A stretch of 22,917 bases of DNA from a bacterium. Lineage in GTDB: Bacteria > Desulfobacterota > Anaeroferrophillalia > Anaeroferrophillales > Tharpellaceae. The translations under genes and the position numbers were made by a program. Below the pieces are notes generated by a model, which did no database searches, had not been told where the DNA came from, and saw only the letters and a list, made by a program, of their open reading frames with translations. The stretch lies in contig JAOZKP010000010.1 in the NCBI GenBank assembly GCA_029935295.1, forward strand, positions 1-22,917, read 5' to 3'. Shown piece by piece: positions 15,655-22,587 of the stretch; positions within the stretch are counted from its first letter, which is position 1; each line of letters starts with the position of its first letter.

Positions 15655-16676
15655 CTGATCTTCTGGGGCAGGATTTGGCCCGTGACCGCCTGCTTAAAAT
15701 GGTGGCGCAAACCCGGGTACCGCAGACCCTGCTTTTTTCCGGGCCGCAGGGAGTCGGAAAAAACCTGGCGGCGATGATGCTGGCACAGGCTTTGAGTTGT
15801 CGCGAACCGGAAAACGGAGATGCCTGCGGTAAGTGTCCCGCCTGTATTCAGATTCAGCGCAAGCTCTACCCCGATCTTTTATTGATTGCAGCTGAAAATC
15901 AGCAGATAAAGATCAATCAGGTTGCTGAAATTCAGGATTTCATCAGTTATTCGCCGCTGGTAGGTGAGCATCGGATCGTGATTATTAAAGATGCTCATAA
16001 ACTCAACCTGACAGCGGCAAATGCCCTTTTGAAAACCCTGGAAGAACCTGCACCTGCTGTTCTTTTTATACTTTTAAGTCACCGGCATCATCTGTTGTTG
16101 GCGACTATTTTGTCACGTTGTCTGCGACTTCAGTTTGTTTCACTGCCGCAAGCGGCAGTAGTTAAAATTCTGGAGCAGCAGGAACCTGTCGGTGAGGACG
16201 CCGCAGTGAGTGGTGATGCAATACTTGCGGCGGCTGCCTGGTCCGGCGGAAGTATGGGCCGGGCCCAATTCTTTCTGGTTGAAGAAAACCTTGCCTGGGG
16301 TCGTGAATTTATCGGGAAATTCAGTCATTTGCCGCAAGCGACTATCCTTGCAGCACTTGATCTGGCGGAAGTTACAGCTCAGTTTGCAGAGCGCGAAATG
16401 GTTTTTTTTCTGTTGCGCAGTTTTCTGCATGATGCATTATTGTCAGCTCAGGGTATAGGTATGCAGCGGGAATCTGAAGTGCAGATTTCATCTGCTGACT
16501 GGAGTGCGGATGTTACTCGGTTTGCCGCTCTCGGTGAAATGAGAATTTTAGCAGTTCGACAACGACTTCTGGCCTTGGAACAGGCTCAGGGGATAAACGT
16601 AAATATTAAATTAGCTTTTGAAGCTTTTTTTACAGCAATTATTTCCGGTATTGCCGGATCAAATAGAGGTTTTTAA
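15645..16676 (+). CDS. holB: DNA polymerase III delta' subunit
   Basis: Clamp-loader subunit that helps load the beta sliding clamp at replication forks. The 343 residues have an AAA+ module with a P-loop-like GPQGVGKN at 33-40, where the usual Thr after Lys is Asn, a zinc-binding cluster with Cys61, Cys64 and Cys67 (ACGKCPAC), the DAHKLN Walker B-like stretch and the SRC motif (ILSRCLRLQF) at about 153-162. The C-terminal part is divergent. Altered P-loops are common in delta' because it does not hydrolyse ATP. The ATG overlaps the tmk end by ten bases, a widespread tmk-holB pairing. Confidence 0.93.
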   Translation: MPLADLLGQDLARDRLLKMVAQTRVPQTLLFSGPQGVGKNLAAMMLAQALSCREPENGDACGKCPACIQIQRKLYPDLLLIAAENQQIKINQVAEIQDFISYSPLVGEHRIVIIKDAHKLNLTAANALLKTLEEPAPAVLFILLSHRHHLLLATILSRCLRLQFVSLPQAAVVKILEQQEPVGEDAAVSGDAILAAAAWSGGSMGRAQFFLVEENLAWGREFIGKFSHLPQATILAALDLAEVTAQFAEREMVFFLLRSFLHDALLSAQGIGMQRESEVQISSADWSADVTRFAALGEMRILAVRQRLLALEQAQGINVNIKLAFEAFFTAIISGIAGSNRGF

Positions 16677-16679
16677 TCG

Positions 16680-17783
16680 ATGGTTAAACGTTATGCCGGG
16701 ATCTCTTTTCGTTGTTCCCGCAGGGTCTACTGTTTTGAGGTTGGAGCTTTAAGCCTAAAAGTCAATGATGATGTTGTGGTTGAAACTGACCGCGGAGTTA
16801 ATATGGGCCAGGTCGTGGTGTCGCCGGAGACGGCTACGCTACCGGAAGGGGTGCCCGTTGAGAGCGTGAAGAAGGTTTTGCGCAAGGCTCGGCAAGATGA
16901 TTTTGAGAAATTGCAGGAGAACACCCGGCGTGAGCTTGAAGTGGCTCAAGTCTGTCAGGAGAAAATCAAATCATTCAAGTTGAAGATGAAGCTGGTTCGG
17001 GCTGAGTTTATGCACGACGGCAACCGGGTAATCTTCTATTTTACGGCCGAAAACCGGGTCGATTTCCGCGAGCTGGTGAAAGATCTTGCGCATACTCTGC
17101 ATGTCAGAGTTGAGATGCGTCAGATCGGGATTCGGGATGCCGCCGGGATGATCGGCGGGGTCGGGATTTGCGGCCGCGAACTCTGCTGTTCCGCTTTTCT
17201 CTCAACCTTTGCTCCGGTTACTGTCAAGATGGCCAAGGAACAGAATCTCGCCCTGAACCCGATGAAAATTTCCGGTATCTGCGGTCGTCTGATGTGTTGC
17301 TTGGGCTATGAATATGAAAACTACAGCCACGCTGCCGGGGCCCGTAAGGGGGGCAACAACCGGCGTCGGGGCGGCAAGAATTCTGATACAGGTTCCGGGA
17401 ACCGCGGCGCTCAAGATGCAAAAAATGTTTCCGGCGAGAAAGAGGGAGCCGGGAATAAGGATAATTCATCCCATAAAGTAAATTCCCGACCGCCACACAA
17501 GGAAGAAAAACGGGATGCTCAATCATCTGTGAATTCACCGGCTGAAACTGCGGCCGGGAAAAAAGATTTTAAGCCCAAAGATAAGTCTGTCCAAGAAACT
17601 GTTTCTAAGGAAAGCGGCCAGCAAGATTCGGGACAGAAAGAGTCAGGTCAAAAAGAATCCGGGGCGAAAAAAACTGGTTCCGGCAGGCCCCGTTCGAAAA
17701 AATCGAGTAGAAGAGGGTCACGTTCGGGGAAAGGCCCCCGAGGTGATAAAAACCTTGAAAAGAGGAAAAGTCAAACGTCATGA
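16680..17783 (+). CDS. ricT: PSP1-domain protein, RicT/YaaT type, with long basic tail
   Basis: RicT (YaaT) belongs to an iron-sulfur-containing complex that in Bacillus influences RNase Y and mRNA maturation; its job in Gram-negative bacteria is poorly known. The conserved part covers about residues 1-215. It ends in a cysteine-rich region with GICGRELCCSAFL and GICGRLMCCLGYE, the expected metal or cluster ligands. From about 222 to 367 the protein becomes a low-complexity Lys/Ser/Gly/Gln tail with near-repeats of the type DSGQKESGQKESG, and ends in a strongly basic RSKKSSRRGSRSGKG stretch. The tail may bind RNA or ribosomes (inference). It starts three bases after holB, and its last four bases (ATGA) overlap metG. 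Confidence 0.88.
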   Translation: MVKRYAGISFRCSRRVYCFEVGALSLKVNDDVVVETDRGVNMGQVVVSPETATLPEGVPVESVKKVLRKARQDDFEKLQENTRRELEVAQVCQEKIKSFKLKMKLVRAEFMHDGNRVIFYFTAENRVDFRELVKDLAHTLHVRVEMRQIGIRDAAGMIGGVGICGRELCCSAFLSTFAPVTVKMAKEQNLALNPMKISGICGRLMCCLGYEYENYSHAAGARKGGNNRRRGGKNSDTGSGNRGAQDAKNVSGEKEGAGNKDNSSHKVNSRPPHKEEKRDAQSSVNSPAETAAGKKDFKPKDKSVQETVSKESGQQDSGQKESGQKESGAKKTGSGRPRSKKSSRRGSRSGKGPRGDKNLEKRKSQTS

Positions 17784-19327
17784 GTGCTGCGCAAAATAGC
17801 AAAATTTGTTACATTACAACGCCAATTTACTACGTTAATGATGTTCCCCATATTGGTCACGCCTATACCACGATTGCGGCGGATGTTATCGCCCGTTATC
17901 AGCGTTTGCTCGGGAAAGAGGTTTTTTTTCTTACAGGTACCGATGAACATGGCCTGAAAATTGAGAAAACCGCCACTGCCAAAGGTATGAGTGCGAAAGA
18001 TCTGGTGGATGATGTCGTTAAGCGCTATATCCATCTCTGGCAGGTCCTAAACATATCCAACGATGATTTTATTCGTACGAGTGAGGAGCGGCATTACCGG
18101 GCGGTGCATGCCTTTTTTGACCGGGTTAAAGCGCATGGTGCAGATAATATATATCTCGGCCACTATGAGGATTGGTACTGCGTTCCTTGCGAAACCTTCT
18201 GGACTGAAGCGCAGCTGGAAGAGGGCAACTGTCCCGAATGCAAACGTGCGGCGGAACGGGTTAAAGAAGAGAGCTATTTTTTCAAAATGTCGGCCTTTCA
18301 GCAGCGTCTGCTCGACTACCTGGACGAGAATGAAAACTTTGTCCGGCCCAAAGGTAAACTCAATGAGATTTTAGGTTTCTTGCGTGAGGATCTGCGTGAT
18401 TTAAGTATCAGTCGCAGTAGTTTTAGCTGGGGTATTCCGGTGCCGGATGATGAACGGCATGTTATCTACGTCTGGTTCGATGCGTTGATCAACTATCTGA
18501 CAGCCGCCGGTTTTCCGGATGATATGGAGCGTTTTGAGAAACTCTGGCCGGCGGATATCCACCTGATCGGTAAAGATATCCTGCGTTTTCATGCGGTTTA
18601 CTGGCCGACATTTCTCTTCGCCGCTGATCTGCCGCTGCCAAAGAAAGTTTTTGCTCACGGCTGGTGGACGGTTGAGGGTGAAAAAATGTCGAAATCACTT
18701 GGTAATGTTGTCGATCCCGAAGTGGTGGTTAATGAGTTCGGGGTTGATGCCTTCCGCTATTTTCTGCTGCGTGAGGTGCCTTTCGGGTTGGATGGTGATT
18801 TCTCACAAACTGCATTGAAAGGCCGTATCAACAGTGAACTGGCAAATGATCTCGGAAACCTTTTGAGCCGCACGGTCTCAATGGTCAAAAAATACCGGCA
18901 GCAGATTATTCCGGCGGCTGACTGCGAGAGTATTCATTATAAAGAGTTTGCGGCGTTAAATGAAGAAATTAAACAAAATGTCGCGGCGGCGATAGATGAT
19001 CTCGCCTTTCATAAAATGCTGGCTGCAGCCTGGCGTCTGGTCGAAAAATGTAACCGTTTTATTGATGAACAGGCCCCCTGGGCTCTGGCCAAAGATGAGT
19101 CAAAAGCGGCTGAACTTGATCAGGTGCTCTATTGTGTATTAGAGAGTCTCAGACTTTTGAGTCTCTACTTGAATCCGATAATGCCGGAAAAAACGCAGCA
19201 GATGGCCGAACAGCTCGGTCAGAAAAACCCCATCGAACAGAGTGGTCCAGATATATTTACATGGGGTCAGCTTGAGACCGGAGTCGAAGTTACAAAGGGT
19301 AAGTCACTCTTTCCGCGTTTGGATTAA
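17780..19327 (+). CDS. metG: Methionyl-tRNA synthetase
   Basis: Charges tRNA-Met with methionine, for both initiation and elongation. The 515 residues contain the class I HIGH motif at 24-27, a zinc knuckle with Cys134, Cys137, Cys151 and Cys154, and KMSKS at 302-306, followed by the anticodon-binding helical domain. The C-terminal tRNA-binding (EMAP-like) domain found in longer forms is absent, as in many short bacterial MetG proteins. The start overlaps the ricT stop in an ATGA. A small inverted repeat (GATTA/TAATC at 19322-19334) lies over its stop codon. Confidence 0.95.
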   Translation: MSAAQNSKICYITTPIYYVNDVPHIGHAYTTIAADVIARYQRLLGKEVFFLTGTDEHGLKIEKTATAKGMSAKDLVDDVVKRYIHLWQVLNISNDDFIRTSEERHYRAVHAFFDRVKAHGADNIYLGHYEDWYCVPCETFWTEAQLEEGNCPECKRAAERVKEESYFFKMSAFQQRLLDYLDENENFVRPKGKLNEILGFLREDLRDLSISRSSFSWGIPVPDDERHVIYVWFDALINYLTAAGFPDDMERFEKLWPADIHLIGKDILRFHAVYWPTFLFAADLPLPKKVFAHGWWTVEGEKMSKSLGNVVDPEVVVNEFGVDAFRYFLLREVPFGLDGDFSQTALKGRINSELANDLGNLLSRTVSMVKKYRQQIIPAADCESIHYKEFAALNEEIKQNVAAAIDDLAFHKMLAAAWRLVEKCNRFIDEQAPWALAKDESKAAELDQVLYCVLESLRLLSLYLNPIMPEKTQQMAEQLGQKNPIEQSGPDIFTWGQLETGVEVTKGKSLFPRLD

Positions 19328-19348
19328 TATAATCTATGGTTGTTTGCA

Positions 19349-19870
19349 ATGGCGTATGAAGGCAGGAGAAAGAGACGTAACAAGCAGGCGATTGCCGTGG
19401 CTGAGATTGTCGGCGGGGTGCTTGATACACGCCGCTTGAAAATGCGCCTGCTGCATGAAGATATTTTCCGGCAGTGGCAGAAAATTGTCGGTAAAGGCCT
19501 GGTCGATAAATGTCAGCCGAGTCGGATTAAAGGTCACACTCTCCATTTAGATGTTACCAGCAGCTCTTGGGCGCATCAGTTGATCTACCTCCAGGAAGAG
19601 ATCATCAGCCGGGTCAATAAACTTGCCGGGACTCTGCTGATCGCTTCAATTCATTGTCGGGCGGTTAAAAAAAAAGAGCTTAAGATTGTCAATCCTGAAA
19701 CTAAATCAGTAGATCAGGTGTTTCCTGTTGACCTGGTTTCCGAAGCTGAAACCAGAAAATGGCAGAGTGAGATTGCAACTCAAATTAAAGACCCTGATCT
19801 CTGCGCTCTGCTGAGTCGGATGCGCTGCCACAGTGAGATCAAAAGGCGTGCGGCGCAGGATCTAAAATGA
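19349..19870 (+). CDS. dciA: DUF721/DciA-family protein (probable helicase loader)
   Basis: DciA is a widespread bacterial loader of the replicative helicase DnaB, the ancestral alternative to DnaC. The 173 residues match the DUF721 pattern: a basic N-terminus (RRKRRNK), WQKIVGKGLVDKCQPSRI at about 43-60, a strand HTLHLDVTSSSWAHQL at about 63-78 with Trp74, and VNKLAG at about 89-94. The C-terminal part, beyond about 125, is variable. I take ATG 19349 as start; a TTG at 19340 adds three residues. It follows metG by 21 bases and overlaps rsmI by four. The helicase-loading role is inferred from the family, not shown here. Confidence 0.8.
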   Translation: MAYEGRRKRRNKQAIAVAEIVGGVLDTRRLKMRLLHEDIFRQWQKIVGKGLVDKCQPSRIKGHTLHLDVTSSSWAHQLIYLQEEIISRVNKLAGTLLIASIHCRAVKKKELKIVNPETKSVDQVFPVDLVSEAETRKWQSEIATQIKDPDLCALLSRMRCHSEIKRRAAQDLK

Positions 19871-20733
19871 GTACGGCCGTCGGTGAGCTTTTTCTGATTG
19901 CCACCCCAATTGGCAATCTTGCCGATATTACATTGCGGGCTCTAGAAACCTTGCGGCAGGTTGATCTGGTTGCCGCCGAAGATACGCGTACCGCCAAAAA
20001 ACTTTTCAATCACTACCAAATTACGGCCCCGTTAGTCTCCCTGCACGATAATTCATCAGCTAAACGACTTGATGATCTGCTTGATAAACTGCAGTCGGGA
20101 ATGAAGATCGGGGTGATCTCTGAAGCCGGAACCCCGGGGATTTCTGATCCCGGTTATCGTCTGATCCAGATGGCGGCCGCTGCAGCCATCAGAATTACCC
20201 CCATACCCGGAGCTTGTGCCGCCATTTCAGCTCTCTGTGCCAGTGCTTTACCACTTGATTCTTTCTACTTTGCCGGTTTTCTGCCCAGCCGTTCCGGCCC
20301 GCGTCAGCGCCGCCTGGAGGAGTTGAAAGAGATTACAGCTACTTTAATCTTCTACGAATCTCCGCGCCGTCTCAACACCACCCTTGCAGTTCTAGAGAAA
20401 GTTTTAGGCGACCGTCCCGCCTGTATTGCCCGGGAACTGACCAAGGTTTACGAAGAGTTCCTGCGCTTTCCCCTGAGTCAGCTACGCACTATAGGGACCG
20501 AACGAAACTGGCGCGGCGAAATCACCCTCCTGGTTGCCGGCTACGACCGTGCAAGCGTACATGATCCTGAATCAATTGCGACTGCCGAAAACCAGATTCG
20601 GGAACGCCTTGCCGACCCGGAATTCACTAATGACCACAGTAACCGTGATCTCGTCGATCTCCTCCAATCCGAATTCCCCCACCTCAAACGCCGCCAAATC
20701 TATGATTTAGTTTTGCGAGAATGTAATGGTTGA
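19867..20733 (+). CDS. rsmI: 16S rRNA (cytidine-1402 2'-O)-methyltransferase RsmI
   Basis: Methylates the ribose of C1402 in the decoding centre of 16S rRNA using SAM. The 288 residues follow the tetrapyrrole-methylase fold: FLIATPIGNLADIT at about 9-22, AAEDTRTAKKL at about 36-46, VISEAGTPGISDPG at about 83-96, then PIPGACAAISAL, FAGFLPSR and FYESPRRL. The C-terminal 50 residues are the variable RsmI tail. ATG 19867 overlaps the dciA stop (ATGA). It ends the long + strand operon. A short GTTGA/TCAAC stem at 20729-20745 covers its stop codon. Confidence 0.95.
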   Translation: MSTAVGELFLIATPIGNLADITLRALETLRQVDLVAAEDTRTAKKLFNHYQITAPLVSLHDNSSAKRLDDLLDKLQSGMKIGVISEAGTPGISDPGYRLIQMAAAAAIRITPIPGACAAISALCASALPLDSFYFAGFLPSRSGPRQRRLEELKEITATLIFYESPRRLNTTLAVLEKVLGDRPACIARELTKVYEEFLRFPLSQLRTIGTERNWRGEITLLVAGYDRASVHDPESIATAENQIRERLADPEFTNDHSNRDLVDLLQSEFPHLKRRQIYDLVLRECNG

Positions 20734-20759
20734 GAGTTCTTCAACAAAGTGCTGGAACT

Positions 20760-20792
20760 GGGGCCTTTGGAGGGCATTGGGGGGCATTTGGG
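20760..20792 (+). other. Putative G-quadruplex-forming G-rich stretch
   Basis: Four G-runs lie in 33 bases: GGGG at 20760-20763, GGG at 20772-20774, six G at 20779-20784 and GGG at 20790-20792, with loops of 8, 4 and 5 bases. It sits just after rsmI, where the operon transcript should end. It may be structure-forming, or simply a degenerate repeat around the shared GGGCATT. Confidence 0.4.
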
Positions 20793-20842
20793 TCAGGCTT
20801 GACTTATGGGTGTTTGATCAGTATTGCCTGATTTATATTTTA

Positions 20843-20867
20843 TTGACATAACAAACTGTGTTTGTTA
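20843..20867 (+). promoter_or_regulatory. Promoter-like TTGACA with an overlapping operator-like inverted repeat
   Basis: A consensus -35 hexamer TTGACA at 20843-20848 is followed at once by TAACAAAC-TGT-GTTTGTTA (20849-20867), a perfect eight-base inverted repeat. The -10 at the right distance is weak (TTAGTT or TAGTTG), which would fit a regulated promoter. It lies about 80 bases before the ATG of the beta-propeller gene. Confidence 0.45.
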
Positions 20868-20889
20868 GTTGGTTTATGAAAATGGTTTT

Positions 20890-20918
20890 AAGTGTGAACA
20901 GCAGAAGCTTTCACGCTT
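20890..20918 (+). other. Leader hairpin before the beta-propeller gene
   Basis: AAGTGTGAA (20890-20898) pairs with TTCACGCTT (20910-20918), nine pairs including one G-T, with an 11-base loop. An AT-rich run follows, and then GGGAGGA just before the ATG at 20947. It could be a leader control element or a weak attenuator. Confidence 0.35.
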
Positions 20919-20946
20919 ATTTTATTATTAATTTTAGGGAGGAACT

Positions 20947-21975
20947 ATGTTTGTAAGGCAGATGCGAGGTTTTGTTTTTTTAGTTGCAATTGTTGCAGTA
21001 ATTGGTCTGGTCAGTGCCGGTGATACATTTGCGAATTCAGCTCACAAGGGGCCAATAGTTGGCGGCGCAATAGCGGCTAACGGTAGTGTTTTGGTTACTA
21101 TGAGCGATCATCCAGACCACACACTTATGTTTTACGATCCCAGCACCGGTAAAGGCTTGCGGCGGATGGCGACCGGACAGCTTGGACATCAATCTGCAAT
21201 CGCTCTGTCACCTAATGGTAAACTTGCAGCATGTGGGACAAAACGGTATGGAGGGGACAACAACGAACTTATTATTGTTGATGCTGAAAAAGGTAAGATA
21301 TTACATAAAATGCGGATACATGTTCCACAGATGGAAAATGTTTTACTCGGAGTTCTTGATTTACAATTCTCTCCGGATGGAAAGAAACTGCTGGTTACAA
21401 CAAATGAAAATCTAGGATTTATTTACAACCCCGTCAGCGGCAAACAGTTAAGCCATTTTCAGGCTCGAATTGGCGGTTTAACCGGGATTTCTGCAGCCTG
21501 GATGCCGGATGGGAAAAGGGTTCTATTGGGATCAAAAGGTGATGCTGCCCTAGTTGACACTACCAACGGCAAAGTATTAAAAACCTACTCTGATGTTCAT
21601 AGAGCCAATTTTGTTGATGTCTCAGCTGACGGCAGATTTGCGGTTATTGCCGATGTTGCCAAACTTGTGGTTATAGAGGTTGAATCCGGGAAAAACGTCG
21701 TCACGTTTGATAATAAAAACCAGGTTACCGGAGTTGTGATCGGCGCTCATAGTCCTTTAGTTGCCTGCACCGATGTGACTCAGAAATTTGTCACTCTTTA
21801 CAATATAAAGGCCAAAAAGCAGGTAGCTCGGGCTCCAATACCTGCACCTTTCCTGGATTTCCCCGGCATGTCAAACGTCCAAGTCGCCGGTCTTTCAGTT
21901 GATGATCAAACTCGATTACTCGTAGTCAACGCCCCGGCAATGCCCTATATTATCCCTTTGGGAGCCAAAAAATAA
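20947..21975 (+). CDS. Secreted beta-propeller (WD40/YVTN-like) protein of unknown function
   Basis: I do not recognise a specific family. The 342 residues begin with a clear signal peptide (about 1-30, hydrophobic FVFLVAIVAVIGLV, cleavage near VSA or TFA), so the protein is exported. The rest consists of repeated blade-like units of about 40-45 residues, with recurring patterns such as SPNGKLAACG, SPDGKKLLVT, MPDGKRVLLG and SADGRFAVIA, each followed by a strand pair and a turn with TGK, SGK or NGK. This fits a beta-propeller of six or seven blades. No catalytic motif, heme motif or anchor is visible, so a binding or scaffold role is more likely. GGGAGGA gives a strong ribosome site. The gene stands alone, with an operator-like repeat upstream and a strong terminator downstream, and is more AT-rich than its neighbours. 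Confidence 0.8.
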   Translation: MFVRQMRGFVFLVAIVAVIGLVSAGDTFANSAHKGPIVGGAIAANGSVLVTMSDHPDHTLMFYDPSTGKGLRRMATGQLGHQSAIALSPNGKLAACGTKRYGGDNNELIIVDAEKGKILHKMRIHVPQMENVLLGVLDLQFSPDGKKLLVTTNENLGFIYNPVSGKQLSHFQARIGGLTGISAAWMPDGKRVLLGSKGDAALVDTTNGKVLKTYSDVHRANFVDVSADGRFAVIADVAKLVVIEVESGKNVVTFDNKNQVTGVVIGAHSPLVACTDVTQKFVTLYNIKAKKQVARAPIPAPFLDFPGMSNVQVAGLSVDDQTRLLVVNAPAMPYIIPLGAKK

Positions 21976-22005
21976 CAGCAAAGGTTTATAATCTTCACTA
22001 AATAA

Positions 22006-22047
22006 GCCGGTTCTCGAGATTCATATATCCTCAGAACCGGCTTTATT
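22006..22047 (+). terminator. Intrinsic terminator after the beta-propeller gene
   Basis: GCCGGTTCT (22006-22014) pairs perfectly with AGAACCGGC (22033-22041). GAG/CTC inside can extend the stem past one bulge, and flanking AATAA/TTTATT lengthens it outside. A T-rich tail TTTATT follows. It lies 31 bases after the stop codon. Confidence 0.78.
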
Positions 22048-22107
22048 GTACCGCATAATTTCAACCCCGTCATATCAATGTGGGAAAGAACGCCGACCTC
22101 GAACTGA

Positions 22108-22290
22108 ACGACTATTTTGATTTTGTCCGCACTGTCTCGATTGGCTGAAGTCCCGGTGCGGGAACAGTATATCTCAACTATTACGGTCGCAGGGATTGTT
22201 TATGGCGCGGTCAAAAGTACCCGGCCTGAATTTCATCTCGATAATCTGGAAAATATTTTACTTCCGTCTGTGGTTGTTATCATTTTTTAG
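22108..22290 (+). pseudogene. Remnant of a PIN-domain (VapC/FitB-like) toxin gene
   Basis: One + frame reads LAEVPVREQYISTITVAGIV, then YGAVKSTRPEFHLDNLENIL, then LPSVVVIIF to a TAG at 22288-22290. The pattern YISTITVAxIxYG, a variable helix, then LLPSVxVxxF is that of the second strand-helix unit of PIN ribonuclease toxins. The N-terminal catalytic Asp (VDTN type) and everything after the fifth strand are missing, and the conserved Glu of the AEI motif is Gly here. There is no start codon or ribosome site. It is best read as a dead toxin fragment. Assignment is by motif memory, without a database search. Confidence 0.5.
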
Positions 22291-22301
22291 TGTGGTACAA
22301 T
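22274..22301 (+). promoter_or_regulatory. Probable yefM promoter
   Basis: TTGTTA at 22274-22279 and TACAAT at 22296-22301 are separated by 16 bases and lie 34 bases before the yefM ATG. The -10 box overlaps the operator-like site, as expected for an autoregulated toxin-antitoxin operon. Confidence 0.55.
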
Positions 22302-22311
22302 AGAATGTACA
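22294..22311. promoter_or_regulatory. Operator-like pair of TGTACA-type sites for YefM-YoeB
   Basis: GGTACA at 22294-22299 and TGTACA at 22306-22311 are offset by 12 bases, and GTACA/TGTAC also form an inverted repeat around ATAGAA. The E. coli YefM-YoeB complex binds paired repeats with a TGTACA core in its own promoter, so the same autoregulation is likely here. Confidence 0.6.
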
Positions 22312-22335
22312 ACAACGTAACTCAGGAGGAATACT

Positions 22336-22587
22336 ATGGATACAATAACATATACATCCGCAAGAGGAAATCTGGCGACAACAATGACGAAAGTCTGTGA
22401 TGATCATGCTCCGGTCATAATAACGCGTAGAACAGCTCACTCGGTAGTTATGATGTCTCTTGAAGATTATGAAGCACTTGAAGAGACAGCATATTTGTTG
22501 CGGAGCCCTAAAAATGCCCGTCGACTTCTCGAATCAATTTTCGAACTTGAATCTGGCGAAGGGGAAGAGCGGGAGCTGCTTGAGTGA
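22336..22587 (+). CDS. yefM: Type II antitoxin YefM (Phd/YefM family)
   Basis: Antitoxin that binds and neutralises YoeB and represses its own operon. The 83-residue product is intact and very similar to E. coli YefM in length and pattern: an N-terminal DNA-binding fold (MDTITYTSARGNLATTM), ITRRTAHSVVMMSLEDYEALEETAYLL at about 29-55, and the toxin-binding C-terminal helix with SPKNARRLLESI at about 57-68 and an acidic end. AGGAGG at 22323-22328 gives a strong ribosome site for the ATG at 22336. The stop overlaps the yoeB GTG start (GTGA), the classical coupling of this pair. The operator-like sites upstream fit autoregulation. Confidence 0.93.
   Translation: MDTITYTSARGNLATTMTKVCDDHAPVIITRRTAHSVVMMSLEDYEALEETAYLLRSPKNARRLLESIFELESGEGEERELLE

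Larger units (their letters stand above)
21976..22335. other. Intergenic region between beta-propeller gene and yefM
   Basis: These 360 bases hold the terminator at 22006-22047, a decayed PIN-domain fragment at about 22108-22290, and the yefM promoter and operator at 22274-22311. The part from 22048 to about 22107 has no recognisable content. Short open stretches occur there on both strands (for example an LNDYFDFVRTVSI peptide on +), but I cannot assign them. Confidence 0.6.

Noticed and set aside
22048..22107. A further degraded gene before the PIN fragment
   Set aside because: Short open stretches exist on both strands, but none resembles a family well enough to name.
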